DNA from: Siphonodentalium dalli
Lineage: Eukaryota > Mollusca > Scaphopoda > Gadilida > Siphonodentaliidae
Length of the DNA: 64,000 nucleotides
Reading direction: 5' to 3'
Assembly (NCBI GenBank): GCA_032622095.1
Contig: CP136061.1
Span: 87,164,983-87,228,982, forward strand
This document shows, one piece after another, positions 11,331 through 21,520 of the stretch. Within the stretch, counting starts at the first letter, position 1. Each line of letters opens with the position of its first letter. The position numbers and the translations under genes are program-made. Below the pieces are notes generated by a model, which saw nothing but the letters and a program-made list of their open reading frames with translations, had not been told where the DNA came from and did not search any database.

Positions 11331-11880
11331 TTATTGTCCCACGAAACATTTATTTTGGGGGGACTATTGTAATAAGCCCCGTGCGTGCGTCCGTCCGTGC
11401 ATCCATGAGTCCCGTCCGTCCGTGCGTCCGGAGTTATAACTCCAGTAATGATCATCCGATTTGATTGAAACTTGGTATGTAGGTGTCTCAACCAAGAACA
11501 CAGGTGCTCTGCAATTCTGGGTTTGATCCGATGTTCTTTTATGGAGTTAAATTTTTCTTGTTTTTTCTTTGGTTTCCGGATGATAATTAACTCAAGTTTG
11601 GATTGTTTAATTGGAAATTCTTTTTTGTGGGTCGTTCATATCAAAATACAGGTCAAGTTCGAATTTGAGTTTGATCCAATGATTTTTCCCAGAGTTATGG
11701 GCCTTTCGACTTTGAAAAACATTTTTTATAATTTTCTGTATGAGGGTACCTTCATGGTGTAATCAACTCCTCCTACAGTTTTGATCGTAGATATTTGAAA
11801 CTTCAGAGTATTGTTACCCACATATTAGAGATGTGCAACATGTTTATAGATGACGGAAAAATATTTTTTTTTACGGAATT
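11331..11880. repeat. Probable dispersed repeat with CGTCCGTC-rich start
   Basis: A CG-rich run of GTCCGTCCGTGC-type repeats (11385-11430) is followed by paragraphs containing GAGTTATAACTCC, GATTGAAACTTGG, GAGTTATGGGCC and CTCCTACAGTTTTGATCG. This pattern resembles a repeat that I associate with mollusc and other invertebrate genomes. No open frame makes sense across it. The family assignment is from memory and unverified. Confidence 0.4.
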
Positions 11881-12111
11881 ATTAACCCTCTCGACTTAGA
11901 ACATTTCAACATTTTTTAAAATTTCTTTAACAAAGCGGCATCGACTTGCCACGTTGTCGGTGGACTCTGGTCGGCCGACCTTTTATCACATTTATAGTCA
12001 ACCGACCAGATGCTCAAAGAGTGTCATGGTTTGCTTTTTTTGTACTAAATATGATATATGGTATCGAGTAGTCGAATAAATCGACTAGTGACCATCGACT
12101 ATCAAGTTATC

Positions 12112-12255
12112 TCTGAAATCGGTGGGTTAATTGTATGAATATTCGATGCGGTATATATGAAATCGGTGTATGGGTTAATTGTCTGAATATTCGATGCGGT
12201 ATATATGAAATCGGTGTATGGGTTAATTGTCTGAATATTCGATGCGGTATATGAA
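12112..12255. repeat. 48-bp tandem repeat, three copies
   Basis: The unit, from GAAATCGGTG through TATTCGATGCGGTATA, is repeated at about 12114, 12159 and 12207. The first copy is 3 bp shorter. The apparent minus-strand frame here is only a translation of the repeat. Confidence 0.8.
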
Positions 12256-13737
12256 TGCATACCCCGGTGACAAGGGGCCTCGATAATTTATTTTGTCTGT
12301 GAATCACGACCCAGGGCGACCAATCGCGTCGGTGTTGGGTAATTCAGGCAGAAAAAACATTTCCGTTCTGCAAAGTAATTGCGGAAAATGGTCATTAGTT
12401 GGGCCGACAAACACGAAAATTGTTTCAGCGAACCGAATTCGTTGTTTATTTAGATGTTCTAATGGTGATTGAAATCGTGATGACGCATGTTAATGATCAT
12501 ATTTTATTTAGTTTCAAGTTGCGCTTTTCTCCATAATTTATAGGCTCTGCTGCATAAAATAGATGCTTCGTTACTCAGAATTCAGAATTTTTTATTCTCA
12601 AATCGCCGGACGTGTCCGGTTTAACACAGTATAGTTATGTATACACATCAATATATACATATAGATAATAGTGCAAATGAAAACAATATATATGTCAATA
12701 ATCGTGTATACGTGCGGAGAGGGTGGTGGGGAGGGGTTTTTGGATTTGGTGTTTATAGAGGACTGACATCGGGTCTGGCATAAATCACTGCATGGGTTAA
12801 GATCACAATCGTGTTGATCATATGTACCTCCCGTATAATTTCGCTGTATATGGACGTACGTGAGGTGAGTTAGGTGGGGGTGCTTCAAGGTTCGCGTGGT
12901 TATGCCACAGGGGGCTCCACTAGGCGAAGGTCGTCTCGGATGAACATGCTAAGATTGGTGAGGATTCTCATGGATAGAGTTACGAATACGTTAAAGATGG
13001 ATTATCTCTTCATGTAACAATTTTGAAATATAGTTTCGTGGGTACAAAATAATAAATATGAGTTGAAGACCCATGTCCGGAAACGCTTCTATCATTAATA
13101 TTGATTTTATTTCGAATATTTTATAATAAAATGAGATGATTAAATGGGACACTTCATTGTTCTATTTTCAGAACGATACATTCAGGCGATACCACATAGC
13201 GATAGAGGTCATTAGGGTGTTCTCACAGTTATGCTTTGAACGGCAAATGCCCCAGATTTATTGTTTGTATTGTTTTATTACATAGTTATAAGCGATAATG
13301 AGTCTAGTTAACGTTTATTTGTGACAAAATTACACAATAAAATTTCTGGTCTCTGTTAACAGTAACCACTATTGTTCGTTAGCCAAACAACCACAGGTTT
13401 TTAGACCAGAACATATTTGAAATATAATCAATATTAATCGATAGAAGCATTCCGGACAGGAGTCTTAGATTCTTATCTAATATTTTATAACCCGGTAACT
13501 TTATAACACATGTTTACAAAAAGATAGACCATCGTTAAAGACATACCGGAGCGTTTCACACCTCTTTAAGCTGGTAGTCTTAGAACACAATCCCATTGTT
13601 AAAATCGTTCCTCGATTTTTGGTAAAGCACACCAATATCCGATGCGTGTTAACTGTCGGCCAGCACACGGGTTGTGTTTCATGATCATGACATACCGAGT
13701 CACATGGTTCAGAAGCTTATAGAAGCTATTGTTCATC
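12256..13737. other. No feature recognised
   Basis: Long stretch without a convincing gene or structured repeat. A minus-strand frame at 12598-12888 is low-complexity and looks like nothing known. Confidence 0.45.
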
Positions 13738-14240
13738 TTTATTTGTGTCCCAGTAGATTCTCTGTCCCAAAACCAAGTCTGAGTTTAGTGTGTCTGTCAT
13801 TTGCAGAATGAGGTGCACAGAGGGTGAAATTAGCGGGCTAGCGTCACCAAATTCACCCTATGTGGACCTCATTCTGCATGGCCTCATCTGCTATGGGAGA
13901 CTCAGATTGAAGTGTCAAATGATGAATATTGTGATGTACACCCATTGGGAACCTCGACTGTGCAATTTGGGGATAGAGAGAAACTAAACTAAAGAAGAAA
14001 TAGAATCTATGTGAAGAAGTTCTATAGAAATTTTATAATAAAGAAACTGTCCAGGGAAGATGAGGCTTAAGCAGAATGAGGTTCACAGAGGGTGAATTTG
14101 GTGATGCTATATGCGGGATAGCGTCACTAAATTCACCCTCTGGGGACCTCATTCTGCAAATGACAGGCACACTAACTCGGGCTTTCCCAAAAAACGCTGT
14201 CCCAACTTTGTCCCTATAGATTTTCTACTGGGACAAACAG
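13738..14240. mobile_element. hAT-like fold-back element, diverged copy
   Basis: The inner part at 13790-14175 has two hairpins built on CAGAATGAGGTSCACAGAG and its complement: 13806-13878 and about 14073-14158. They are bounded by inverted TGTCATTTGCAG and CTGCAAATGACA. The outer arms continue imperfectly out to GTCCCAGTAGA (left) and TCTACTGGGAC (right). It is related to the better-preserved element at 59752-60005. Confidence 0.65.
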
Positions 14241-14590
14241 ACGAAAATAATTATCTCTTCTACAAGCTTCTGTAACTCTTGTCCCAAGAGTTTATACATG
14301 GTACAAACAAAATATGCCCCCATAACTTTCTGCTTATGTTTCTTGTCAGATCTACGAAATTAAAAGGACGGATGGCGGCGCCTTCGTTATATATGTTATA
14401 ATTTGGAAATAAAAGTTACCAAATTAGGAAAATTTCTTCAAGAATATTCTAATAGCATAGTATAATGATAGTATGAATGCGATATGATTATATGCAGCAC
14501 CTAAATAGTGAGCGATAAGCATCACACTCAACACCGTGGCGTTTACGTTATGAGAGTGATTCACGGTGACCCATTCAACACCGAAATCTT

Positions 14591-14945
14591 GAGGTGGGGA
14601 TTAGCAAAGGCTCTACCGGTATATGTTCTAAACAACTTGGTGACATTTCTAACCAAAAATCATTTAGTGGGGTTTCCCGTGTTGAGTGTTTTGCTTATCG
14701 CGTACTCTTTACGTACTGTTTGTTTACATACCATGTCGTTTGTTTACATAGCCCAGGGTACTAACATTGAGGTGGGGATTAGCAAAGGCTCTACCGGTAT
14801 GTTCTAAACAACTTGGTGACATTTCTAACCAAAAATCAAATAGTGGGGTTTCCCGTGTTGAGTGTTTTGCTTATCGAGTACTCTTTACGTACTGTTTATT
14901 TACATACCATGTCGTTTGTTTACATAGCCCAGAGTACTAACATGA
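14591..14945. repeat. 178-bp tandem duplication
   Basis: Two copies starting GAGGTGGGGATTAGCAAAGG at 14591 and 14769, each ending near GTACTAACAT. They differ by a few substitutions and a 2-bp indel (GTATATG versus GTATG). The open frame at 14508-14807 crosses the duplication and is not convincing as a gene. Confidence 0.85.
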
Positions 14946-15675
14946 TTATGACATGCAATTTACGCCATACTTATGATTAGTATAAGAACAAAATTTGTCT
15001 ATAATATAATATTCTTTCTGTTTATGGCGGTTTTAACGGATGTGACTTTGTTAACAGCAATACCCACCGCCAACTCTTTTCATATCTTTGAAGTGGACAT
15101 AAGCATTTGACGATTTGAAGCCAAAGATCTAGTTCTGAATCTGATGCAAAACGTTCGTGATAATCAGATGCACGGATCGCGTGAAGTGTCGCCAAGGTCT
15201 CGCCTCTAACAGATATTTCCATTGAGTCTAATGACACGTTTTCGCGCCAAATAATTCGATGATTAATGTAATAATAGAACTCGTGTGAGTGGCGATTTAT
15301 CTCCCTTAGATGACGACTCTTATTAACATGGAGGTTAAATAAGACTGCCATCCGTCATCTCGATTCATTAATCACATTGTTGCAGAAATAATTTCCAATT
15401 TTGCTCAGTCAAAAGAAAGTTGAGAAACCAATATCAGTCTTTCTATCGCCGCAAAATGAGTGATTAATCGGGCTAATATAAAACACAGAGGTCGGCAAGC
15501 AGAATCTGATGATTGACAAGTCGGTACAGACCGTTCATGGTAACCCTAATGAACCGTATTCAGAGAAACTCCGTTGTGAATACTCCCTATATATAAATGA
15601 ATTCCTGTAAAAAAATTCATGATTCCTTAAATTGGTAACAATCGATATAGTTTGAAGTTAAGGGTGCCACCGTTA
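14946..15675. other. No gene recognised; one unassigned minus-strand frame
   Basis: A minus-strand frame at 15022-15351 (109 codons) is the longest here. I do not recognise it and it has no signal peptide or domain motif. It could be chance or an exon of an unknown gene. Confidence 0.35.
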
Positions 15676-15677
15676 TG

Positions 15678-15752
15678 GAGCTCTCGGTAGCTGAATGGTT
15701 AGAATGTTAGGCCTGTAAACACAGCGACACGAGTTCGATTATCGCGAGCGGA
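15678..15752 (+). ncRNA. tRNA-like sequence (SINE head or tRNA pseudogene)
   Basis: There is an A-box-like TAGCTGAATGG at 15688 and a B-box-like AGTTCGATTAT about 40 bases later. The start GCTCTCG can pair with CGCGAGC near the end with one mismatch. The anticodon loop region contains CCTGTAA, which would be a threonine-type TGT. The anticodon and T stems do not pair well, so it is probably not a functional tRNA. A tRNA-derived SINE head is the likeliest reading. Confidence 0.4.
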
Positions 15753-15979
15753 CTGCTGAGTTCCACGATAGTAGCTAGGTTTCGTGTTAAGTGGTAGGCA
15801 CCGATGGGGCCACCCAAAAAGTCCAAGGAATACATATGATAAAGAGCGTTTGTTGTTGTTTCGTGTTCAAATAATGGTGAATATTAAATATAGGGTAATC
15901 GAAACTGCTTCTGTCCTTTTCCCCATGGTATACACCCTTGGTTTTGCGGCCATTATGCCCTATGCTATGGGTGTTTACT

Positions 15980-16690
15980 TCTACGCTGATCTGGTCGTGC
16001 CAATGGGGTGATGGGGATATCTGGTAGGACAACACATTTCAGGTTTCAAGCGATGCGAGTTAATTTAGGAAATTGTAGTATGGCTGATCTGGCCGTGTCA
16101 ATGGAGCTATATCGATGGGCATATCTCACAGGACAACACATTTTGGATTTTCACGGATATATATTCGTGGATATCTCATTGTTGCAGTTCATTAATCTGT
16201 GAGCGAATTGGTGTGACTGTGCTCGAATGTGGTTTTGTGTTTGTATGGCGCGAATGTATACATGTACGGTGATGAATAACTGCTTTAGTATATATTTCTA
16301 TATCTTTTTTGTCCAACATATTTTTTTTTGGGTTATGGTATGTTCATGTTTTGCTTATGTTTCTTTAATTTGTTTCAATGTATTCTTGTAATAATCTTCT
16401 ACCAAGGAGGAATTAAAGATATATATATAATATAAAAGCTAACTTTGCTGATGACGTATGTCTTATTTGGAAAGTAGAATAAAGGTCGTATTGCGAAGTA
16501 TCGGGCGTGTATTTAATCCGATTAGTAGATTTTTGGTCCGCATTTAGAAGCTTTCTGGTGTGGTGAATGAGAAACCTGCAGTAATAAGCCGAAGTTTTTT
16601 GTAATAATTTGAAGGATTAGTTGTTTTAACGGAATTCTGAGGTGGTACATCCATGAAACCAATACGTTTTATTATAATTTATATATATAC
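15980..16690. repeat. Dispersed repeat family D, copy 1
   Basis: Blocks at about 16078-16215 (CTGGCCGTGTCAA, AGGACAACACATTT) and 16545-16690 (TTAGAAGCTTTCTGGTGTGG, TTTTAACGGAATTCTGAG) recur in the same order at 36090-36320 and 36400-36565. The AGGACAACACATTT paragraph is itself partly duplicated inside copy 1 (15975-16050 and 16085-16160). Confidence 0.6.
16205..16432 (+). mobile_element. Probable LINE 3' end related to the 22.8-kb LINE tail
   Basis: The end reads ACCAAGGAGGAATTAAAGAT followed by an AT run. This resembles the tail of the intact LINE (ACTGGAGGCAATAAAGAT plus an AT run at 28116-28140). The upstream 200 bp is T/G-rich like a LINE 3' UTR. No coding remains. The similarity is short, so this is tentative. 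Confidence 0.4.
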
Positions 16691-16691
16691 A

Positions 16692-16772
16692 GGGCAAACT
16701 AACGCTGTTAATAAAGAGTATATATACCGTTATGTATTATAATTTATATATATGCAGGGCAAACTAACGCTG
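16692..16772. repeat. Short tandem duplication preserving an empty MITE site
   Basis: The block GCAAACTAACGCTGTTAATA is present without an insertion at 16694-16713. Its duplicate at about 16760-16776 continues into the MITE. The downstream half (TAAAGAGTATATACCG) resumes at 17173. The site therefore exists both empty and filled within 500 bp. Confidence 0.8.
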
Positions 16773-17172
16773 TTAACCCTTTACCCAACAAACCGGCCAA
16801 AACCGGCCAAATAAAGCTTCAACAGCCTAAAATATCTTCGGTCTGTCTCAATAGAACCATACAAATATGGATATCATTGGAACCGGCTCCTTGACCACAT
16901 TGTGATAGTTACAGTTATGCCCTGTGCCAATGCATTCTCTTATATATGCGAGTCGACCATAGGTCGCCTCGCATATATAAGAGAATGCATTGGCCTAAAA
17001 AAAATCTTTTTTTAACACTTTTTACCATTTTTTCTTACATTCTTTAACAATTTTATAATTTTTAATGTGTTAAGCCAATGCATTCTCTTATATATGCGAG
17101 GCGACCTATGGTCGACTCGCATATATAAGAGAATGCATTGGCACAGGGCCGTTCTGTTGGGTAAAGGGTTAA
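16773..17172. mobile_element. TTAA-flanked MITE, copy 3, two hairpins
   Basis: A 400-bp element including both TTAA sites, from TTAACCCTTTACCCAACA to GGGTAAAGGGTTAA, with hairpins at 16926-16994 and 17074-17142. It is the best-preserved family member. The adjacent empty site at 16708-16711 shows that a single TTAA became two. No transposase coding is present, so it must rely on an enzyme supplied elsewhere. Confidence 0.85.
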
Positions 17173-17369
17173 TAAAGAGTATATACCGTTATGTATTAGG
17201 AAGTTGTCATTTTCGCAGTCTTGGTCTAATAGAACGAATCCAGAAAAAGTCGTTATATGTATAAAACAATTTAACATTGTCAATTTTAAAATATTTTAAT
17301 TCTCGCTGTGTTAGTTGTTGCAAACATATCTATTCACTGGCAAAATTTACAACTTTCGTAAACTTCTTC

Positions 17370-17769
17370 TTAACCCTTTACCCAACAAACCGGCCAAAAC
17401 CGGCCAAATAAAGCTTCAACAGCCTAAAATATCTTCGGTCTGTCTCAATAGAACCATACAAATATGGATATCATTGGAACCGGCTCCTTGACCACATTGT
17501 GATAGTTACAGTTATGCCCTGTGCCAATGCATTCTCTTATATATGCGAGTCGACCATAGGTCGCCTCGCATATATAAGAGAATGCATTGGCCTAAAAAAA
17601 ATCTTTTTTTAACACTTTTTACCATTTTTTCTTACATTCTTTAACAATTTTATAATTTTTAATGTGTTAAGCCAATGCATTCTCTTATATATGCGAGGCG
17701 ACCTATGGTCGACTCGCATATATAAGAGAATGCATTGGCACAGGGCCGTTCTGTTGGGTAAAGGGTTAA
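17370..17769. mobile_element. TTAA-flanked MITE, copy 4, two hairpins
   Basis: Duplicate of copy 3, with hairpins at 17523-17591 and 17671-17739. Its left flank is CTTC rather than the original GCTG, because it is the junction of the tandem duplication. Confidence 0.85.
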
Positions 17770-17969
17770 TAAAGAGTATATACCGTTATGTATTAGGAAG
17801 TTGTCATTTTCGCAGTCTTGGTCTAATAGAACGAATCCAGAAAAAGTCGTTATATGTATAAAACAATTTAACATTGTCAATTTTAAAATATTTTAATTCT
17901 CGCTGTGTTAGTTGTTGCAAACATATCTATTCACTGGCGAAATTTACAACTTTCGTAAACTTCTTCTTA

Positions 17970-18199
17970 ACAACATATGTTTGGCCAATCAATTCAGTAA
18001 GACCAAACCGCACTATGCAAATCAGCATGGCTACGTAACCGGTGGTAATATTATTATGTATGTCATTACGGCGTAATGTCGTTCGTGATATATAGTTGTG
18101 TGTTACGAATGACAATTATTTCATGTTTTATTTAATCTGGTATGATATTATGACAGATTTATTCTCAATTTGTTTGGGTCATCTTTAAGTTGTTTTCAG
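17970..18199. other. No feature recognised
   Basis: AT-rich spacer between the MITE duplication and the minisatellite. Confidence 0.5.
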
Positions 18200-19145
18200 C
18201 TAATCTGCACAATCCCGCGAACCACTGCATAGCTAATCGTATAACAACACATGCACAAATGTATACGGCGAATCATCAATATATGTAAGCCATGCACCAC
18301 TGCATAACTAATCCATATAACACCGCGAACCACTGCAAGATAATCCGTATAACCCCGCAACCACTGCATAACTAGTTCGCATAACCACACGAACCAGTAT
18401 ATAGCTAATCCGTACAACACCGCAACCACTGTATAACTAGTTCGCATAACCACACGAACCACTACATAGCTAATCCCACATGAACCACCACATATGTAAT
18501 CCGTATAACCACATGCATGCACAACTGTATACGACGAATCAACAATACATGTAACCACATGCATGCACCACTCCATGTCTAATCTGCATAACCGCACGAA
18601 CCACTGTTATTGCCAATCATTAATCTATGTAACTAATTGCACCACCGTACAGTTAACCCATATAACCATGTGCACAACAACACGAACCATTGCACTGTTA
18701 ATCCATAGAATAACTGTAACCACCGCACAGCCAAATCGTATAACCACACGGACCACATCACTGTTAATCCGTATAACCACACGCACCACTGCACAGCTAA
18801 TCCATATAACAAGAATAACCACTGCGCAGCTAAATCATATAACCACACGGACCACATCACTGTTAATCCGTATAACCCCATGAACCACTGCACAGCTAAT
18901 CCATATAACAACAGTAAACACTGCACTGCTTCAACGAATAACCACATGATACACCGCACAGCTGATGCATATTTCCGTATGCACCACCTCATAGCTAATA
19001 TGTATTTTCGCATGAACAACCCCACAGCTAATATGTATTTCCACCTGCACCACTTCACGGCGGATACATATAACCACGCGAAAAAATGAACTGCTAATCG
19101 GTATATCCACACAAACCACCGACCATCTAATCTATGTAACCACAT
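18200..19145. repeat. Degenerate minisatellite, unit about 33-36 bp
   Basis: Many copies of a unit like AACCACTGCACAGCTAATCC followed by RTATAACCACAC. Copies vary in length and sequence. Open frames on both strands here are artefacts of the repeat. The left edge of the 3.9-kb direct repeat (18871) lies inside this array, and its right part recurs at 28139-28413. Confidence 0.85.
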
Positions 19146-19724
19146 TACTGTGGAGAGGGGGTTATTGGTTGGCAGACCCCTTAGTAGTTGTGGTAGATGT
19201 CCACAGGTATTATTCCCTGTGTCCTCACATTCACATCTGATAAAGGATTGGTATATCCATATCATCAATTCAATAAACAACTTCAATGTCGACTCGTGTA
19301 TTTATGATCGCCAAAGTCCAAGTCCAAATTCTTATCAACACTGCACCTTAGTTACTTTGATAACAACGGTATTACGTAAACACCGCTTAGGTTGTGGTAT
19401 TTGTGTTAGACTGGTAATAAAATTAGGCGATGATAGAACATATCAGAATCGTCTTCATTCTGAGTCCAAGACCAAATAAAGTGATGATTTACACCAAATA
19501 GTGAAATCAGGTTATAAATTGTACGATAAAATGCTCTAAAAATAATCTAAATGAACGACGATTTACACCAATTAATTAGATCAGTAAATGGGAGTATTTA
19601 CCATGATTCCTAATATGGAATTGTAAATACATAGCCGTTGTTTAGACATATCTCAATGACAGTCTTTAAATGTTTACTGCATGCTTATACGCGAGAATAC
19701 GGTGTCGCGGCTGTCTTGGATTAA

Positions 19725-20095
19725 ACCAGCCCCGTTCCGTGATTTCAGAGATTAATCCAGCCCCGTTCCGTGGTTTCTGAGATTCATCCAGCCCCGTTCC
19801 GTGGTTTCAGAGATTCACACAGCCCCGTTCCGTGGTTTCAGAGATTAATCCAGCCCCGTTCCGTGGTTTCAGAGATTAATCCAGCCCTGTTCCGCGGTTT
19901 CAGAGATTAATCCAGCCCGTTCCGTGGTTTCAGAGATTAATCCAGCCCCGTTCCGTGGTTTCAGAGATTAATCCAGACCCGTTCCGTGGTGTCAGAGATT
20001 AATCCAGCACCGTTCCGTCGTTTCAGAGATTAATCCAGCCCCGTTCCGTGGTTTCAGTGATTGATCCAGCCCCGTTCCGTGGTTTCAGAGATTAA
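19725..20095. repeat. 31-bp minisatellite, about 12 copies (left copy)
   Basis: The unit is CCAGCCCCGTTCCGTGGTTT followed by CAGAGATTAAT. Most copies differ by one or two bases. The duplicate array at 28993-29363 carries the same variants in the same order, which shows how recent the duplication is. Confidence 0.9.
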
Positions 20096-20293
20096 TGATG
20101 GCAATGACGGTACCGATGGTGATGATGACGGGGATGACGACGGAGGTTGCGACGACTACAGCGACGACGACTAACATGATGCCGATGATGCTGACGATGC
20201 TACTGATGATTGACGATGCTCATGACGCGATGATGATGATGATGACGACGACCATGACGACGACAAGGACGACGACGACGACGACGATGATGG
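20096..20293. repeat. ATG/ACG triplet tract (left copy)
   Basis: A run of GATGAT and GACGAC triplets directly after the minisatellite. It produces a spurious Met/Thr-rich frame. The duplicate lies at 29364-29561. Confidence 0.85.
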
Positions 20294-21080
20294 TTTTCTT
20301 AGACTTATGATTTTGAATGGACCAGTTTCTGCGCCGCAGTAAATAACTTAACATCCATTGCGGCACATATGTATATATGTTTCCTTGTATATATGTTCAT
20401 GTTTACACTCTAATTTTGTACTGTGTTGTGCTATTGGGTATTAAATCAATCATATTAAATCAAAGGCTAATTTAGGGCAAATTACATTGTAGTTGTTTAA
20501 CAACTTAATGAATGCATATAGATCTCGCTGCGCATGTATATTAACACCCCTGGTTATGGGGAGACGTATATATGTTACAGTAAATCAGTGAAATTAGTAA
20601 TTATGCGAAAACCCTGAATCGTTTAGTAAATTCATGAAATCCCTGATCTGAGTAGGAATTTAATGGAACTACTAGAAAATTCAGGGATTTCGCGTAATTA
20701 CTGATTTTAGGCGCCAGGGATTTCATGAAATTACTGAAGGACAACCAAGTTAAAGTTTTATTATTTTTATTGCAAACAAGTTATGGAATACATAGAAATT
20801 ATAGTCATATTACAAACACAATCAACATTTATAAGATGTTTGATGCTAAGATAAATCATCATCAATGTTCCAGTAACAAATTTAGTTTACAGAAAGAAAT
20901 AGGCAAAATGTTTCCACTGAAAAGGTTTTTCTCAACGGCCGGGTTGAACCTTTTTGTCGACAAAAACAGAAGCACGAATGCTTTTCACTTAGCTCAATAC
21001 AAATTCATCATCTACTTGTTTTTACATGTTAGGCTATTGTGACATCGTGAATTACATTTTAATTGAGCCTTGAAACATTT
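20294..21080. other. No gene recognised; short inverted sequence at 20620-20730
   Basis: The sequence around 20610-20730 holds loosely inverted blocks (AATTCATGAAATCCCTGA near 20629 and TTCAGGGATTTCGCG near 20680), suggesting a small decayed fold-back. The frame at 20725-21042 is unrecognised. All of it is duplicated 9,268 bp downstream. Confidence 0.4.
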
Positions 21081-21308
21081 TCATTTGGCTGTCGTGCATG
21101 TCCCCTTACAGTTACATTTCTTAAATCCTTGACCACCTGTTGCAGATTGCTCCCTGACTGCAGAGCGTAGAGGGAGAATCATTGTTTGGCAGATGTGATC
21201 GGTAGTCAAAAGTCTCTCCGGGCACAAATCAAATTGGTTGCGAGAATACTTTTCGCTCAGAATGCCTGATTTGACAGCGATTGTGTATAAGTCTCTGTCG
21301 AGGTTCAT
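21081..21308 (-). pseudogene. Integrase-type transposon C-terminal fragment (left copy)
   Basis: A 75-codon minus-strand frame. Its C-terminal part, GGQGFKKCNCKGTC, follows YSRNQFDLC and LPLRSAV. As I recall, this order (RNQF, then a conserved cysteine, then LSLRxA, then GGQG-CNC-CxC) occurs at the C-terminus of invertebrate integrase-derived proteins annotated as KRAB-A domain-containing protein 2-like. The frame stops before the usual run of further cysteines, and the catalytic integrase core is not seen upstream, so it is a fragment. The assignment is from memory. Confidence 0.45.
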
Positions 21309-21329
21309 GTCGACAACTCCAAAAATCCA

Positions 21330-21520
21330 GCAAAAAAAAATGGCAAGAGATTTTCAAGAAAGAATTTCTCTGGGTCTATCTGGCGAAAATCTTGAATGTC
21401 ACAAAACATCATCTTCATTGAGTAATCATTGGATACATTTGAGAGGTTGAAATTATTATCTTTTTTGTCACCTTATCTCCAATCAGCAAATAGCTTATTG
21501 TCTTGGCTCCAGGAGCGTAG
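21330..21520 (+). repeat. Repeat related to 6.4-6.9 kb (left copy)
   Basis: Shares AATTTCTCTGG, ATACATTTGAGAGGTTGAAA and TAGCTTATTGTCTTGGCT with 6360-6860, with an internal deletion. Duplicated at 30598-30788. Confidence 0.6.

Larger units (their letters stand above)
16773..17969. repeat. 597-bp tandem duplication of MITE plus 197 bp of flank
   Basis: Positions 16773-17369 and 17370-17966 are almost identical; I noticed one difference (GGCAAAATT versus GGCGAAATT near 17340/17937). Each unit is the 400-bp MITE followed by the same 197-bp flank. The three boundaries of the duplication (16773, 17370 and 17967) all fall on TTAA, the element's own target sequence. Confidence 0.9.

Noticed and set aside
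17062-17283. Identical 73-codon minus-strand frames at 17062-17283 and 17659-17880
   Set aside because: They cross the MITE hairpin and its flank and are duplicated with it; there is no sign of a real protein.
18196-18883. Long open frames on both strands (up to 217 codons) with repeated Tyr-Gly-Leu-Ala-Val or Thr-Ala-Gln patterns
   Set aside because: They lie in the degenerate 33-36 bp minisatellite (18200-19145). Frames stay open on both strands because of the repeat unit.
19725-20095. Possible CRISPR-like array
   Set aside because: Head-to-tail 31-bp units without spacers; a minisatellite, copied again at 28993-29363.
20095-20310. Met/Thr-rich frame of 71 codons
   Set aside because: It comes from the ATG/ACG triplet tract and has no protein-like composition.
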